From Coleofasciculus sp. FACHB-1120 (GTDB taxonomy: Bacteria; Cyanobacteriota; Cyanobacteriia; Cyanobacteriales; FACHB-T130): a DNA stretch of 64,000 nucleotides. The position numbers were made by a program, and so were the translations under genes. Each line of letters begins with the position of its first letter. Positions within the stretch are counted from its first letter, which is position 1. Below the pieces are notes generated by a model. The model ran no database searches and was not told the origin of the DNA. It saw only the letters and a program-made list of their open reading frames with translations. Positions 43,745 through 50,255 of this stretch are shown piece after piece. The stretch is taken from contig NZ_JACJTV010000024.1 of NCBI RefSeq assembly GCF_014698845.1, forward strand, positions 23,231 through 87,230, given 5' to 3'.

Positions 43745-43757
43745 TTAGAACCTTTTT

Positions 43758-43822
43758 GGGATTACTAGAAGGGAGTCGGGGAACGAGAGCCTCTCCGGCT
43801 CGGCTCTCAACTAGGTGATCAA
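43758..43822 (+). promoter_or_regulatory. Duplicated leader with two mutually exclusive hairpins, copy 2
   Basis: As at 37387: GGGATTACTA, then a 10-bp hairpin (43773-43782 with 43792-43801, two G-T pairs) whose loop holds GAGAGCC (43785-43791), which can instead pair with GGCTCTC (43802-43808). The ATG follows 14 bases later, with the shared GGTRATCAAATG context. Confidence 0.7.
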
Positions 43823-44272
43823 ATGAATCAGTTTGAGTTTGTTCAGTACGAATCTCAGCCGATTGAAGTAGAAGACCCATTTCAGCGTCTGTACGACAGA
43901 AATTTTGAAGTTCAAAGCTTTCATGAAGGAATCACTCTTGTTGTAACCCTCGTGATTGTATTGGGGCTATGGTTTTCCGTTGCGTGGAGCTTACCTGGGA
44001 AGGTGGGACGCAAGGGTGTAGCTCGTTGGATGTGGTTTGGTCTTTTGGCGTTTCCTTACACAATGTTTTTTGGTTTGTTGGTTTTAACTTTTTCGCCTTG
44101 GCCTGTAGCCCGTGGAAGTAAAAAAGAGACTGAGGAACTGGAGAAGGAACTAGAGTCAACCAAGAAACAGTTAGAAGCGTCACAACAGCGAGTGGAACGA
44201 TACACGGACTATGTAACTAAAGCGAACTCCGTGATTGAGAAGTTGCAGGCTGAAAGGATGAATCACGGCTGA
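43823..44272 (+). CDS. Two-TM membrane protein with coiled coil (paralogue of 37457)
   Basis: A 149-aa protein. TM segments at about 39-57 (TLVVTLVIVLGLWFSVAW) and 72-92 (WMWFGLLAFPYTMFFGLLVL) share the VAW-LP-K-G-RW-WF-LAF pattern with the 98-aa protein in front of the endolysin. A coiled coil (about 98-149, TEELEKELESTKKQLEASQQ) is added at the C terminus. It stands alone on the plus strand in the control/partition region, with the same leader, and ends at a strong terminator. Confidence 0.7.
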   Translation: MNQFEFVQYESQPIEVEDPFQRLYDRNFEVQSFHEGITLVVTLVIVLGLWFSVAWSLPGKVGRKGVARWMWFGLLAFPYTMFFGLLVLTFSPWPVARGSKKETEELEKELESTKKQLEASQQRVERYTDYVTKANSVIEKLQAERMNHG

Positions 44273-44306
44273 TTGTTCGTTTACCTCCTGTGAATTGGTT
44301 GTGTGG

Positions 44307-44339
44307 AAAGCCGGGGTGTCGGGAAGCCCCGGCTTTTTC
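44307..44339 (+). terminator. Terminator after the 149-aa gene
   Basis: A 10-bp perfect GC-rich stem AAAGCCGGGG (44307-44316) with CCCCGGCTTT (44327-44336), then TTTCT. Confidence 0.85.
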
Positions 44340-44379
44340 TATGGGACGATACCAAGAGTCAGGTTGCTGGAATCCTCCT

Positions 44380-44628
44380 TTAAATTCCCTCCTTTTCTAA
44401 TCCTTCTTCCTGTAGCTTGAAACGATCAGGTAACTCATCTAAAGAGCAGTCTAGGATTTGGCACAGAGCTTTTACTTGCCAAAGCTGAAGTTCGGCTTCT
44501 GCCCTACCTTTTTCCCAATTACGAATAGTGTGATCGCTGACGCCTAAAGCGTTAGCAACCTCTTTTTGCGTTACTCCTGCTCTTTTTCTAAGTTCCACAA
44601 GTGAGAAATTAACCTTTTCATTGTTCAT
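44380..44628 (-). CDS. XRE-family repressor
   Basis: An 82-aa protein with a Cro/CI-type helix-turn-helix at about 8-62 (LRKRAGVTQKEVANALGVSDHTIRNWEKGRAE). It has no C-terminal cleavage or dimer domain. The start codon is two bases from a 38-bp perfect palindrome and 55 bases from a third related site, so it probably represses itself. It is the best candidate for the element's master repressor. Confidence 0.88.
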   Translation of the reverse strand: MNNEKVNFSLVELRKRAGVTQKEVANALGVSDHTIRNWEKGRAEAELQLWQVKALCQILDCSLDELPDRFKLQEEGLEKEGI

Positions 44629-44630
44629 CT

Positions 44631-44700
44631 TACCGTAAACCGCTTTACGCGTAAAGCGGTTTACGGTAACGTGGTAAAAGTCACCGTAAACCGTTTACGG
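44631..44700. promoter_or_regulatory. Three-site operator of the XRE repressor
   Basis: A perfect 38-bp palindrome (44631-44668) contains two abutting sites, CCGTAAACCGCTTTACG (44633-44649) and CGTAAAGCGGTTTACGG (44650-44666). A third, CCGTAAACCGTTTACGG (44684-44700), is a perfect 17-bp palindrome. All share CGTAAA-N4/5-TTTACG. The first lies right at the repressor start codon. Confidence 0.8.
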
Positions 44701-44725
44701 GCGGCAAATGCACAAAACAACAGTG

Positions 44726-44758
44726 GGGCAGACCTGGATTTTGCGGTCTGGTCTGCCC
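44726..44758. repeat. GGGCAGACC hairpin, copy A
   Basis: GGGCAGACC (44726-44734) pairs with GGTCTGCCC (44750-44758). The same arms occur at 45239 and 45607. Copy A shares the arms and the flank ATC-x-A-x-ATCGTC with the others but not the loop. Confidence 0.7.
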
Positions 44759-44934
44759 ACATCAACATCGTCCCACCAGGGGGATATGGAGTTTAAAGCT
44801 AATAAGTACAAATGCGGAAGAGAGGTCTGCCCCTACAGCAGGTAGGTAACAGACCCCGTCATAGTGTGCCGATTAGCCCAACGACTTCTTCCCTCAAGGT
44901 GGACACACATCAAACAGGAGGTGACACGACCAAC

Positions 44935-45222
44935 TTATTGATCGGTGCCCAACTGCCTTCGCAGTGCATCTAGAGACTCAGGGTTATCGGCTGCTTCATC
45001 AGGGACAAATTCCAGACGAAGGTAAATCTTGCCTTTCTGCCAGCCGCCTCCAGAGGTTCTCAAGAATTCAACTTCAGCTCCTTGGTCAAACCAAACTTGG
45101 TACTGAGCGTGAATGCTACCTTTGAATCTTTTTGCAAATTCGCTAGACTTCTGCATTCCGTGGAAATCTTTAACGAACACAACATCGTCATCGTTGAGGT
45201 CGCGGATGTTCATATAAATCAC
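44935..45222 (-). CDS. KGK-domain protein 1
   Basis: A 95-aa protein sharing with its neighbour an N-terminal DLNDDDVVF and a C-terminal GWQKGKIYLRLEFVPDE. This WQKGK-x-x-x-RLEF-x-PDE block is the signature of the KGK domain found in cyanobacteria, whose function is unknown. A hairpin repeat lies just upstream of its start. ATG at 45210 (MNIRDLN) is an alternative start. Confidence 0.75.
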   Translation of the reverse strand: MIYMNIRDLNDDDVVFVKDFHGMQKSSEFAKRFKGSIHAQYQVWFDQGAEVEFLRTSGGGWQKGKIYLRLEFVPDEAADNPESLDALRRQLGTDQ

Positions 45223-45232
45223 CTAGATACAG

Positions 45233-45311
45233 CAACACTGGGCAGACCTAAAGTTAGCCGCTCCGGTCTGCCCATCTAAATCGTCTCATTAGCGCTATTT
45301 GCGCGATTGAC
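45233..45311. repeat. GGGCAGACC hairpin repeat, copy B
   Basis: About 79 bp, nearly identical to copy C (45601-45679; three differences). A 10-bp stem TGGGCAGACC/GGTCTGCCCA (45239-45248 with 45265-45274) encloses a 16-base loop. It lies between the two KGK genes, upstream of KGK 1 on the minus strand. Confidence 0.85.
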
Positions 45312-45575
45312 TTAATGATTCGGGCGATCTTCTAAAGGCTCGTCGGGTACAAACTCTAGGCGGAGCCGCAGTTTTCCCTTCTGCCACTCTTTCCTAGGCT
45401 TTAAAAGCTCACAAGTTAAACCATCGCCAAGCCAGTCAGAAGCTAGGTTTTCCATTTCTCTGCCTAAGCAATGCATCACTTGCAACTTCATCTCATTGAC
45501 CTTGCAGGTGGGAATGCCAAGAGGACTTATGCCCTCATCCATCCAAAGCACATCATCGTTATCGAGATCGCTCAT
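45312..45575 (-). CDS. KGK-domain protein 2
   Basis: An 87-aa paralogue of the gene at 44935. DLDNDDVLWMDE near the start and EWQKGKLRLRLEFVPDEP near the end are conserved, while the middle differs (with two cysteines). It is flanked on both sides by the 79-bp hairpin repeats, as if gene plus repeat had been duplicated as a unit. Confidence 0.75.
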   Translation of the reverse strand: MSDLDNDDVLWMDEGISPLGIPTCKVNEMKLQVMHCLGREMENLASDWLGDGLTCELLKPRKEWQKGKLRLRLEFVPDEPLEDRPNH

Positions 45576-45600
45576 GACAATTACTTACCTATAGACACAA

Positions 45601-45679
45601 CAACACTGGGCAGACCTAAAGTTAGCCGCTCCGGTCTGCCCATCTAAATCGTCTCATTAACGCCATTTGCGCGATCGCA
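45601..45679. repeat. GGGCAGACC hairpin repeat, copy C
   Basis: Same as copy B, stem at 45607-45616 with 45633-45642. It lies upstream of KGK 2 (minus strand) and also upstream of the plus-strand gene at 45705. Confidence 0.85.
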
Positions 45680-45704
45680 CCCCCAACAACAGAAGGAGAA
45701 ATCA

Positions 45705-45974
45705 ATGAACAACCGACTAATGCGAATTGGAGATAGGCTGTCTATCCCCGATTCACGTCTAATCCGAATCGGCAACAGAATCTTTAACCTCAACACAATC
45801 GATTACATCGAACACCGCACAAACACTTTGTGGATTTATCAAGGCGGCAGCGACTCCTCTATAACGCTTCACGATGCCGAAGCTGAACACCTTTGGAATC
45901 TTCTGAGCAGTTCAACACTGGATGTCACGCCTCAGTCCCAAGTCGAGGAAGCGATCGCAACAACACAAACATGA
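45705..45974 (+). CDS. Small hypothetical protein
   Basis: An 89-aa protein with a good ribosome binding site (AGAAGGAG, 8 bases before ATG). The strand-rich body (RIGNRIFNLNTIDYIEHRTNTLWIYQGGSDSSITLHDAEAEHLWNLL) is of a type seen in cyanobacterial mobile DNA, function unknown. Its stop overlaps the next start (ATGA at 45971-45974). Confidence 0.7.
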   Translation: MNNRLMRIGDRLSIPDSRLIRIGNRIFNLNTIDYIEHRTNTLWIYQGGSDSSITLHDAEAEHLWNLLSSSTLDVTPQSQVEEAIATTQT

Positions 45975-46213
45975 GTAATCACCTGATCCGCAATTTGTTA
46001 TGGGGCACAAGTCCACTCTTCGGACTACGAGAAGCGGTGGATGTCAAAACACCCAGTCTGAGGGGATGGGTCGCAGGTATGGTTATCCGCCAAGACGGCT
46101 GGGCTTATCAAATTATTTCTGGCGATCACCCTCCGGTCTGGCTGCCAGAGTCCGACTTACAAAAAATCCCCCTAATCATGGAGGAATCACAAGGCTTCGA
46201 CGACGAGTTTTAA
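45971..46213 (+). CDS. Small hypothetical protein
   Basis: An 80-aa protein from ATG 45971, coupled by a four-base overlap to the gene before it. The longer frame from 45893 is the out-of-frame shadow of that gene. The body LRGWVAGMVIRQDGWAYQIISG and VWLPESDLQKI suggests a small SH3/Tudor-like barrel. Function unknown. Confidence 0.65.
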   Translation: MSNHLIRNLLWGTSPLFGLREAVDVKTPSLRGWVAGMVIRQDGWAYQIISGDHPPVWLPESDLQKIPLIMEESQGFDDEF

Positions 46214-46229
46214 TTAGTTCCGCAAAAAA

Positions 46230-46505
46230 ATGGAAAACAAAATCGAGCTTTCCGACTTAATTTATTACGCGCACCATCTCAGTGCAATTGATTGGCTCGT
46301 CCTCAAGGTGTTTCTGTGTCACCAATATCACTACGCAGTCACTGCTGGCGAACTTACTGAATACTTTTATCGAGAAGGGGTGCAGGCAAGTCAAAAAAGC
46401 ATTGAATACAGCCTAGAACTTTTCTGCCACAGAGGTTTTCTATCGGGGAATCCCAGCACAGGAAAATACTTCGTTTCAAGCTTTGCCACTACTAGTAAGC
46501 GTTAA
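46230..46505 (+). CDS. Small winged-helix-like protein
   Basis: A 91-aa protein that looks like a winged helix: IDWLVLKVFLCHQYHYAVTAGELTEYFYREGVQASQKSIEYSLELFCHRGFLSGN (helices, then a wing). It stands upstream of the helicase gene on the same strand and may be a replication or regulatory partner. Confidence 0.6.
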   Translation: MENKIELSDLIYYAHHLSAIDWLVLKVFLCHQYHYAVTAGELTEYFYREGVQASQKSIEYSLELFCHRGFLSGNPSTGKYFVSSFATTSKR

Positions 46506-46512
46506 AGAAAAA

Positions 46513-46549
46513 GGCGATCGCCCCTGACCCGTTGAAGGGAGCGATCGCC
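46513..46549 (+). promoter_or_regulatory. HIP1-based hairpin at the helicase ribosome binding site
   Basis: GGCGATCGC-CCCT (46513-46521, 46522-46525) pairs with AGGG-A-GCGATCGCC (46536-46549). It ends two bases before AGAAGGAG of the gene at 46569, so it could hinder or insulate initiation. Confidence 0.5.
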
Positions 46550-46568
46550 AAAGAAGGAGTAATAAAAA

Positions 46569-48998
46569 ATGATTGCTATTCGACAGACACAGATGATGGG
46601 TGACAGACTGCCGCCCATGAACCTAGAAGCAGAAGAGTCGGTTCTTGGAGGCATTCTCCTAGATCCAGGGGCAATGGAAATTGTAGCGGATATCCTCTCT
46701 CCCGAACACTTCTCATTTAAAAGTCATCAGCAGATTTATCGGGCTTGTCAATCACTCCACAGTTCCGGAAAAAGCACGGACTTAATGCAGGTGACGACCT
46801 GGCTTTATGACAGAAACCTTCTTGACATAATCGGCGGACAGAACAAACTTGCACAGTTAGTAGATAGAACGATATCAGCCGTAAATATTGACAACTACGC
46901 TCAACTGATTCTCGACAAACATCACAGAAGACGGCTGATTGAACTAGGCGGCGAGATAAGCAGCGTCGGCTATGAAGTAGCGACAGACCTGCCAGAGCTG
47001 TTGAACTACATCCAAGAGCAAACCTTCAACGTCACCCAATCGATAACCCTTGGCGGAGGGCTGAAAGATGTTGAAGAACTAGAACACCAACAACTCATAA
47101 ATCAGATATCAAAAATTGAATTATCAGTTGAAGATCCCTCACTCCGACATCTTAAACTCATTCGCCTTGCAAAGAAGTTCAATCTGAACCTGAACCAACT
47201 GGAAACCATCTACTTCAAGTCTCTCCTCAACGAAGAAGATGAGCCAGCAATGAACTTAACAGAGTTTCGTGAAAAATACGGGAACTCTGTTCAACAATGG
47301 CTGATGCATGGCTTCCTTGCTAAAGGGAAAGTTAGCTTACTCTACGGAAAAGGCGGAATTGGTAAGACAAGACTCGCTTATGACTGGATTTATCACCTAG
47401 TAAAAGGAGAGTCTTGGAGCGGTTTTCCTGTCACAGCCAAAGAAAGAAAAGTGCTGCTGATTCAAACCGATGAATCCCAAACTGACACCTTAAAAGTAAT
47501 TTATGACCGGGGCTTCACAGAAGGAATGCCCATCCACTATAAAACCCGTTGGGTAGTCGATCACATCCAGAAGCTAGACAAAGAACTAGAGAATCTACGC
47601 CCTGATTTAGTCGTCATTGATTCGCTCACATCGATCAGTGTCAATTCGCTCTACTCGGAAAACGATGTAGCTTACGCCCGTCCAGTCTTATTGCTAAAAG
47701 GATTGGCACAAAAATATGGTTGCCACATTATCCTGGTTCACCACGCTAACGGGGAAGGGAAGCCCAGAGGGACATCAGCTATTGTGAACGCCGTGTCTGA
47801 TGTTATCTGCGTCAGCAATTCCGCCAACGATGTCAGGTCTGGATCGCTAGAGCGGTTATTAAAAATTGAAAAATCCCGCTCTCGTGCCCCAGCTATCTAT
47901 GAAATGGTATTCAATCCCGAAGATAGCTCCTGGCTCTGTCTAGGCAACCAGGCAGACCTTGATGGCAGTCCAGATTTATCGATTAAAGATAAGATCGTCG
48001 GATTTCTTCAATCTCACCCCAACACAGTTTATGAAGCTAGCGAAATTCACGAAGCGCTCGGCGGACACCTGCATAGCACCCGCCGTTATGCTGCCGATTT
48101 AGCCAGGGACGGGATTATCAACAGCAAAAAACTGGAACGCCAGGGGCGTCCTAATGGGTATTGGATTTGTATCGAAGGCGACTTACCCGACTATACGCCA
48201 CCGGATCGGGAAGCCAATGCCAAGGTTAAGGCAGAGTTAAGAGCAGCAGCAGTTAGTGATCGTGGTGAAGCCGACGATCACAAAGACGATCACAAAGACG
48301 ATCACAAAACAAAACTAGACAGCAAAAGGGTTCTAGGAGTTAGTGATCGTCTGATCGTCAAAAACGCAAAATCGACCACTCAAGAAATAGATAAAAATTC
48401 CGAAAACAACGATCAGACGATCACTAACTCTTGGAAGCAAGACACCGCAGGCGATAGCGTTTCTGATCGTGTTAGTGATCGTGCTAGTGATCATCCGGTT
48501 AACGATCACTTACTCGCGTTCAATCTTGGCGACATGGTGGCAACGTCAGATCCCTACTCAACTCAGTACACTTGGCACGGCTGTATAGAAAATAGCCGTG
48601 GTAACGGAGAAGAGTGGTTGGTGCGCTGGGCAGAACGAAAGGGGAAGCCAGGGCGCGAAACTGACTGGTATTTCACCTCTGAATTGAGATTGATTGAAGA
48701 GTCACCGGTGGTTGCTTCCATCCATGAAAGTAGTGCGATCGCACCGGCTGATGAACCTGTCACCCCTACATCTAGTGGTGAAGAGAACGCGATCACTCCT
48801 CAAGCTCCACTAGAGTTGCACGAAGGCCAAAAGGTTTGTTGGGATGGGTACAACTGCGAGATTGTGAAGCTTTGGAAGCACAAAGCCAAAATTAGCGGTT
48901 ATAACCCTAAAACAAAGGATTTTGTCGCCAAAACCGTACCAATCTCCGAACTAACAGAATATGTAGAGCCAGCAAGGAGAACTACCTGGAATGGCTAG
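46569..48998 (+). CDS. DnaB-N/RecA-like replicative helicase fusion
   Basis: An 809-aa protein. Residues about 15-160 are a DnaB N-terminal domain (PPMNLEAEESVLGGILLDPGAMEIVADIL; SAVNIDNYAQLILDKHHRRRLIE). Instead of the usual DnaB C-terminal domain there is an AAA_25/RepA-like RecA fold (about 230-460): Walker A YGKGGIGKTRLAYDW, VLLIQTDESQ, Walker B DLVVIDSLTSIS, IILVHHANGEGKPRGTSAI. A winged helix (about 475-535) follows, then a polar linker with repeated SDR and DDHK units (about 560-650) and two small barrel-like domains (TWHGCIENSRGNGEEWLVRWAE; GQKVCWDGYNCEIVKLWKHKAKISGY). It is the replication protein of the element. Confidence 0.82.
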   Translation: MIAIRQTQMMGDRLPPMNLEAEESVLGGILLDPGAMEIVADILSPEHFSFKSHQQIYRACQSLHSSGKSTDLMQVTTWLYDRNLLDIIGGQNKLAQLVDRTISAVNIDNYAQLILDKHHRRRLIELGGEISSVGYEVATDLPELLNYIQEQTFNVTQSITLGGGLKDVEELEHQQLINQISKIELSVEDPSLRHLKLIRLAKKFNLNLNQLETIYFKSLLNEEDEPAMNLTEFREKYGNSVQQWLMHGFLAKGKVSLLYGKGGIGKTRLAYDWIYHLVKGESWSGFPVTAKERKVLLIQTDESQTDTLKVIYDRGFTEGMPIHYKTRWVVDHIQKLDKELENLRPDLVVIDSLTSISVNSLYSENDVAYARPVLLLKGLAQKYGCHIILVHHANGEGKPRGTSAIVNAVSDVICVSNSANDVRSGSLERLLKIEKSRSRAPAIYEMVFNPEDSSWLCLGNQADLDGSPDLSIKDKIVGFLQSHPNTVYEASEIHEALGGHLHSTRRYAADLARDGIINSKKLERQGRPNGYWICIEGDLPDYTPPDREANAKVKAELRAAAVSDRGEADDHKDDHKDDHKTKLDSKRVLGVSDRLIVKNAKSTTQEIDKNSENNDQTITNSWKQDTAGDSVSDRVSDRASDHPVNDHLLAFNLGDMVATSDPYSTQYTWHGCIENSRGNGEEWLVRWAERKGKPGRETDWYFTSELRLIEESPVVASIHESSAIAPADEPVTPTSSGEENAITPQAPLELHEGQKVCWDGYNCEIVKLWKHKAKISGYNPKTKDFVAKTVPISELTEYVEPARRTTWNG
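48252..48509. repeat. Iteron-like repeats inside the helicase gene
   Basis: Twelve-base units around GATCGT: GTTAGTGATCGT at 48252, 48339 and 48471, its reverse complement at 48417, near copies at 48459 and 48483, AACGATCAC at 48501, and three tandem GACGATCACAAA at 48273-48308. The last tandem run, 48459-48494, is three head-to-tail 12-mers. The phase with codons gives the protein its SDR/DDHK repeats. Confidence 0.7.
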
Positions 48999-49206
48999 CA
49001 CACCACAATGGCTCGACACCGCCGCTGCGGCTGCTGTCCTTGGCATTTCCGCCAGGCAGCTCCGGAAGCTGCGGAAAGAAGGACTGTTCAAACTTGGCAA
49101 ACATTATCGAATTCCCAGCGCCCCTGGTGCATCCCGACCGACTTACCAGTGGCACTGCGATCGCATCGCTGAAGTGCTAGGAACCCCGCTAGAAAAAAGG
49201 AATTGA
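48991..49206 (+). CDS. Helix-turn-helix protein, excisionase-like
   Basis: A 71-aa protein with an HTH_17/MerR-like fold (WLDTAAAAAVLGISARQLRKLRKEGLFKLGKHYRI). It overlaps the helicase stop by eight bases. Recombination directionality factors of tRNA-integrated elements often have this size and fold, and the integrase is 0.9 kb away, so an excisionase role is likely. Confidence 0.7.
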   Translation: MASTPQWLDTAAAAAVLGISARQLRKLRKEGLFKLGKHYRIPSAPGASRPTYQWHCDRIAEVLGTPLEKRN

Positions 49207-49209
49207 CAA

Positions 49210-49557
49210 ATGCCAATGGATCGCCGCCTCTATCCGGCCAATTGGAATGCGATCGCCTTGCAAATCAAACAAGCTGCTAATTGGAACTGTCAAGAATGCG
49301 GCAGGGAATGCCGCCGCAAAGGGGAAACACTTTCGGAATTTTGCACGCGCAGGAATCAGCCCTGGGACGAAGTTGTGGAGCATCCCCAGAGATTCACCCT
49401 CACAGTGGCTCATTTGGATCATGTTCCCGCTAACTGCAACCCCTCCAACCTAAAAGCCCTCTGCTCAGGGTGTCACTGCCGCTACGACCTCAAAGCCATG
49501 CCACTAAAGAAGCGGCTCAAACGAGAACGACTCGGTCAGCTATCGCTACCAATTTAG
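49210..49557 (+). CDS. HNH endonuclease-like protein
   Basis: A 115-aa protein with the HNH/zinc layout: WNCQECGREC (first CxxC), LTVAHLDHVPANCNPSNLKALCSGCHCRYD (H-x-D-H, N, and CxxCH). Start ATG 49210, or 49216 (MDRRLYP). Small HNH proteins of this kind occur in phages, where some help packaging and others nick DNA; the role here cannot be told. Confidence 0.78.
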   Translation: MPMDRRLYPANWNAIALQIKQAANWNCQECGRECRRKGETLSEFCTRRNQPWDEVVEHPQRFTLTVAHLDHVPANCNPSNLKALCSGCHCRYDLKAMPLKKRLKRERLGQLSLPI

Positions 49558-49564
49558 GATCAAT

Positions 49565-49924
49565 ATGGAAAATATCCAGACTGTCACTGATGAATTTTTG
49601 TGCAATTTAGCAGAACACTACGTGCTGAAGAAATACGCTCCAGGTGAAATGATCTACTCATGGGAAGAGAGCCATGACACCACGAACCAGATTGCAGAAG
49701 ACTATATAGATAGTTGCAAAGTTGTTAATGCAAAGGTAACAGAACGCAATGACGAAATTCAAGAATACGCAGTAGAAGTGACAACTGACATCATTATCAT
49801 CACTGAAGGGAACAGCGACGATAATGAAGCTAAAAATCTTGAAAAAATTGTCATTCAGTGCGAGATTGCAGCGGATTTTTTGACAAAAGAATTGTTTGTT
49901 GAGAACGCTTATGAGGATGGATAA
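49565..49924 (+). CDS. Acidic hypothetical protein
   Basis: A 119-aa acidic protein (pattern of strands near YAVEVTTDIIIITEGNSDDNEAK). No family recognised. It is the last of the run of plus-strand genes from 45705. Confidence 0.6.
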   Translation: MENIQTVTDEFLCNLAEHYVLKKYAPGEMIYSWEESHDTTNQIAEDYIDSCKVVNAKVTERNDEIQEYAVEVTTDIIIITEGNSDDNEAKNLEKIVIQCEIAADFLTKELFVENAYEDG

Positions 49925-49928
49925 AAAT

Positions 49929-49949
49929 TGTCGTGACACTGTCGCGACA
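49929..49949. repeat. Paired TGTCGYGACA palindromes
   Basis: TGTCGTGACA (49929-49938) and TGTCGCGACA (49940-49949), centres 11 bp apart. The half-site TGTCGCG is the unit of the cluster at 38692-38804, 11 kb away in the element. Confidence 0.65.
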
Positions 49950-49994
49950 ATTGGTCAAAATGGTTCTCTAATTTTGGGGGTTTAGGGCGATCGC

Positions 49995-50255
49995 TTGGAA
50001 CTTTTCCTAACTAAAAAATACTTTGACCTCAGTGAAGGACTTGATGAAGCAAAAAGGCTCTTGGCGCTTTTATCCATCAGTCACTATCACGTAAGGGTCA
50101 AACTGGTTTTCAGGTCAGATAAAGATGTTTGGGGTTTATACCTTAGTCAATTTGCTGTCGAAAAGCTTGTTGATTTAGCCCTAACACGGGAGCTTTTGGG
50201 CGATCGCTCCGCAGCATCAGCGCCTCAAACGCCTTCTGGTGGTGTTTATCTGTAA
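49995..50255 (+). CDS. Doubtful ORF overlapping the integrase
   Basis: An 86-aa frame from TTG 49995. Its last 113 bases lie antisense to the integrase 3' end. The first half (KKYFDLSEGLDEAKRLLALLSISHYHVRVKLVFRSDKDVWGLYLSQFAVEKLVDLAL) looks protein-like, so a short gene may exist. Confidence 0.35.
   Translation: MELFLTKKYFDLSEGLDEAKRLLALLSISHYHVRVKLVFRSDKDVWGLYLSQFAVEKLVDLALTRELLGDRSAASAPQTPSGGVYL

Noticed and set aside
45233..45679. Hairpin repeats around KGK genes as integron attC sites or a CRISPR-like array
   Set aside because: No GTTRRRY/RYYYAAC core pair and no integron-type integrase; repeat spacing is set by whole genes, not by short spacers, and no cas genes are present.
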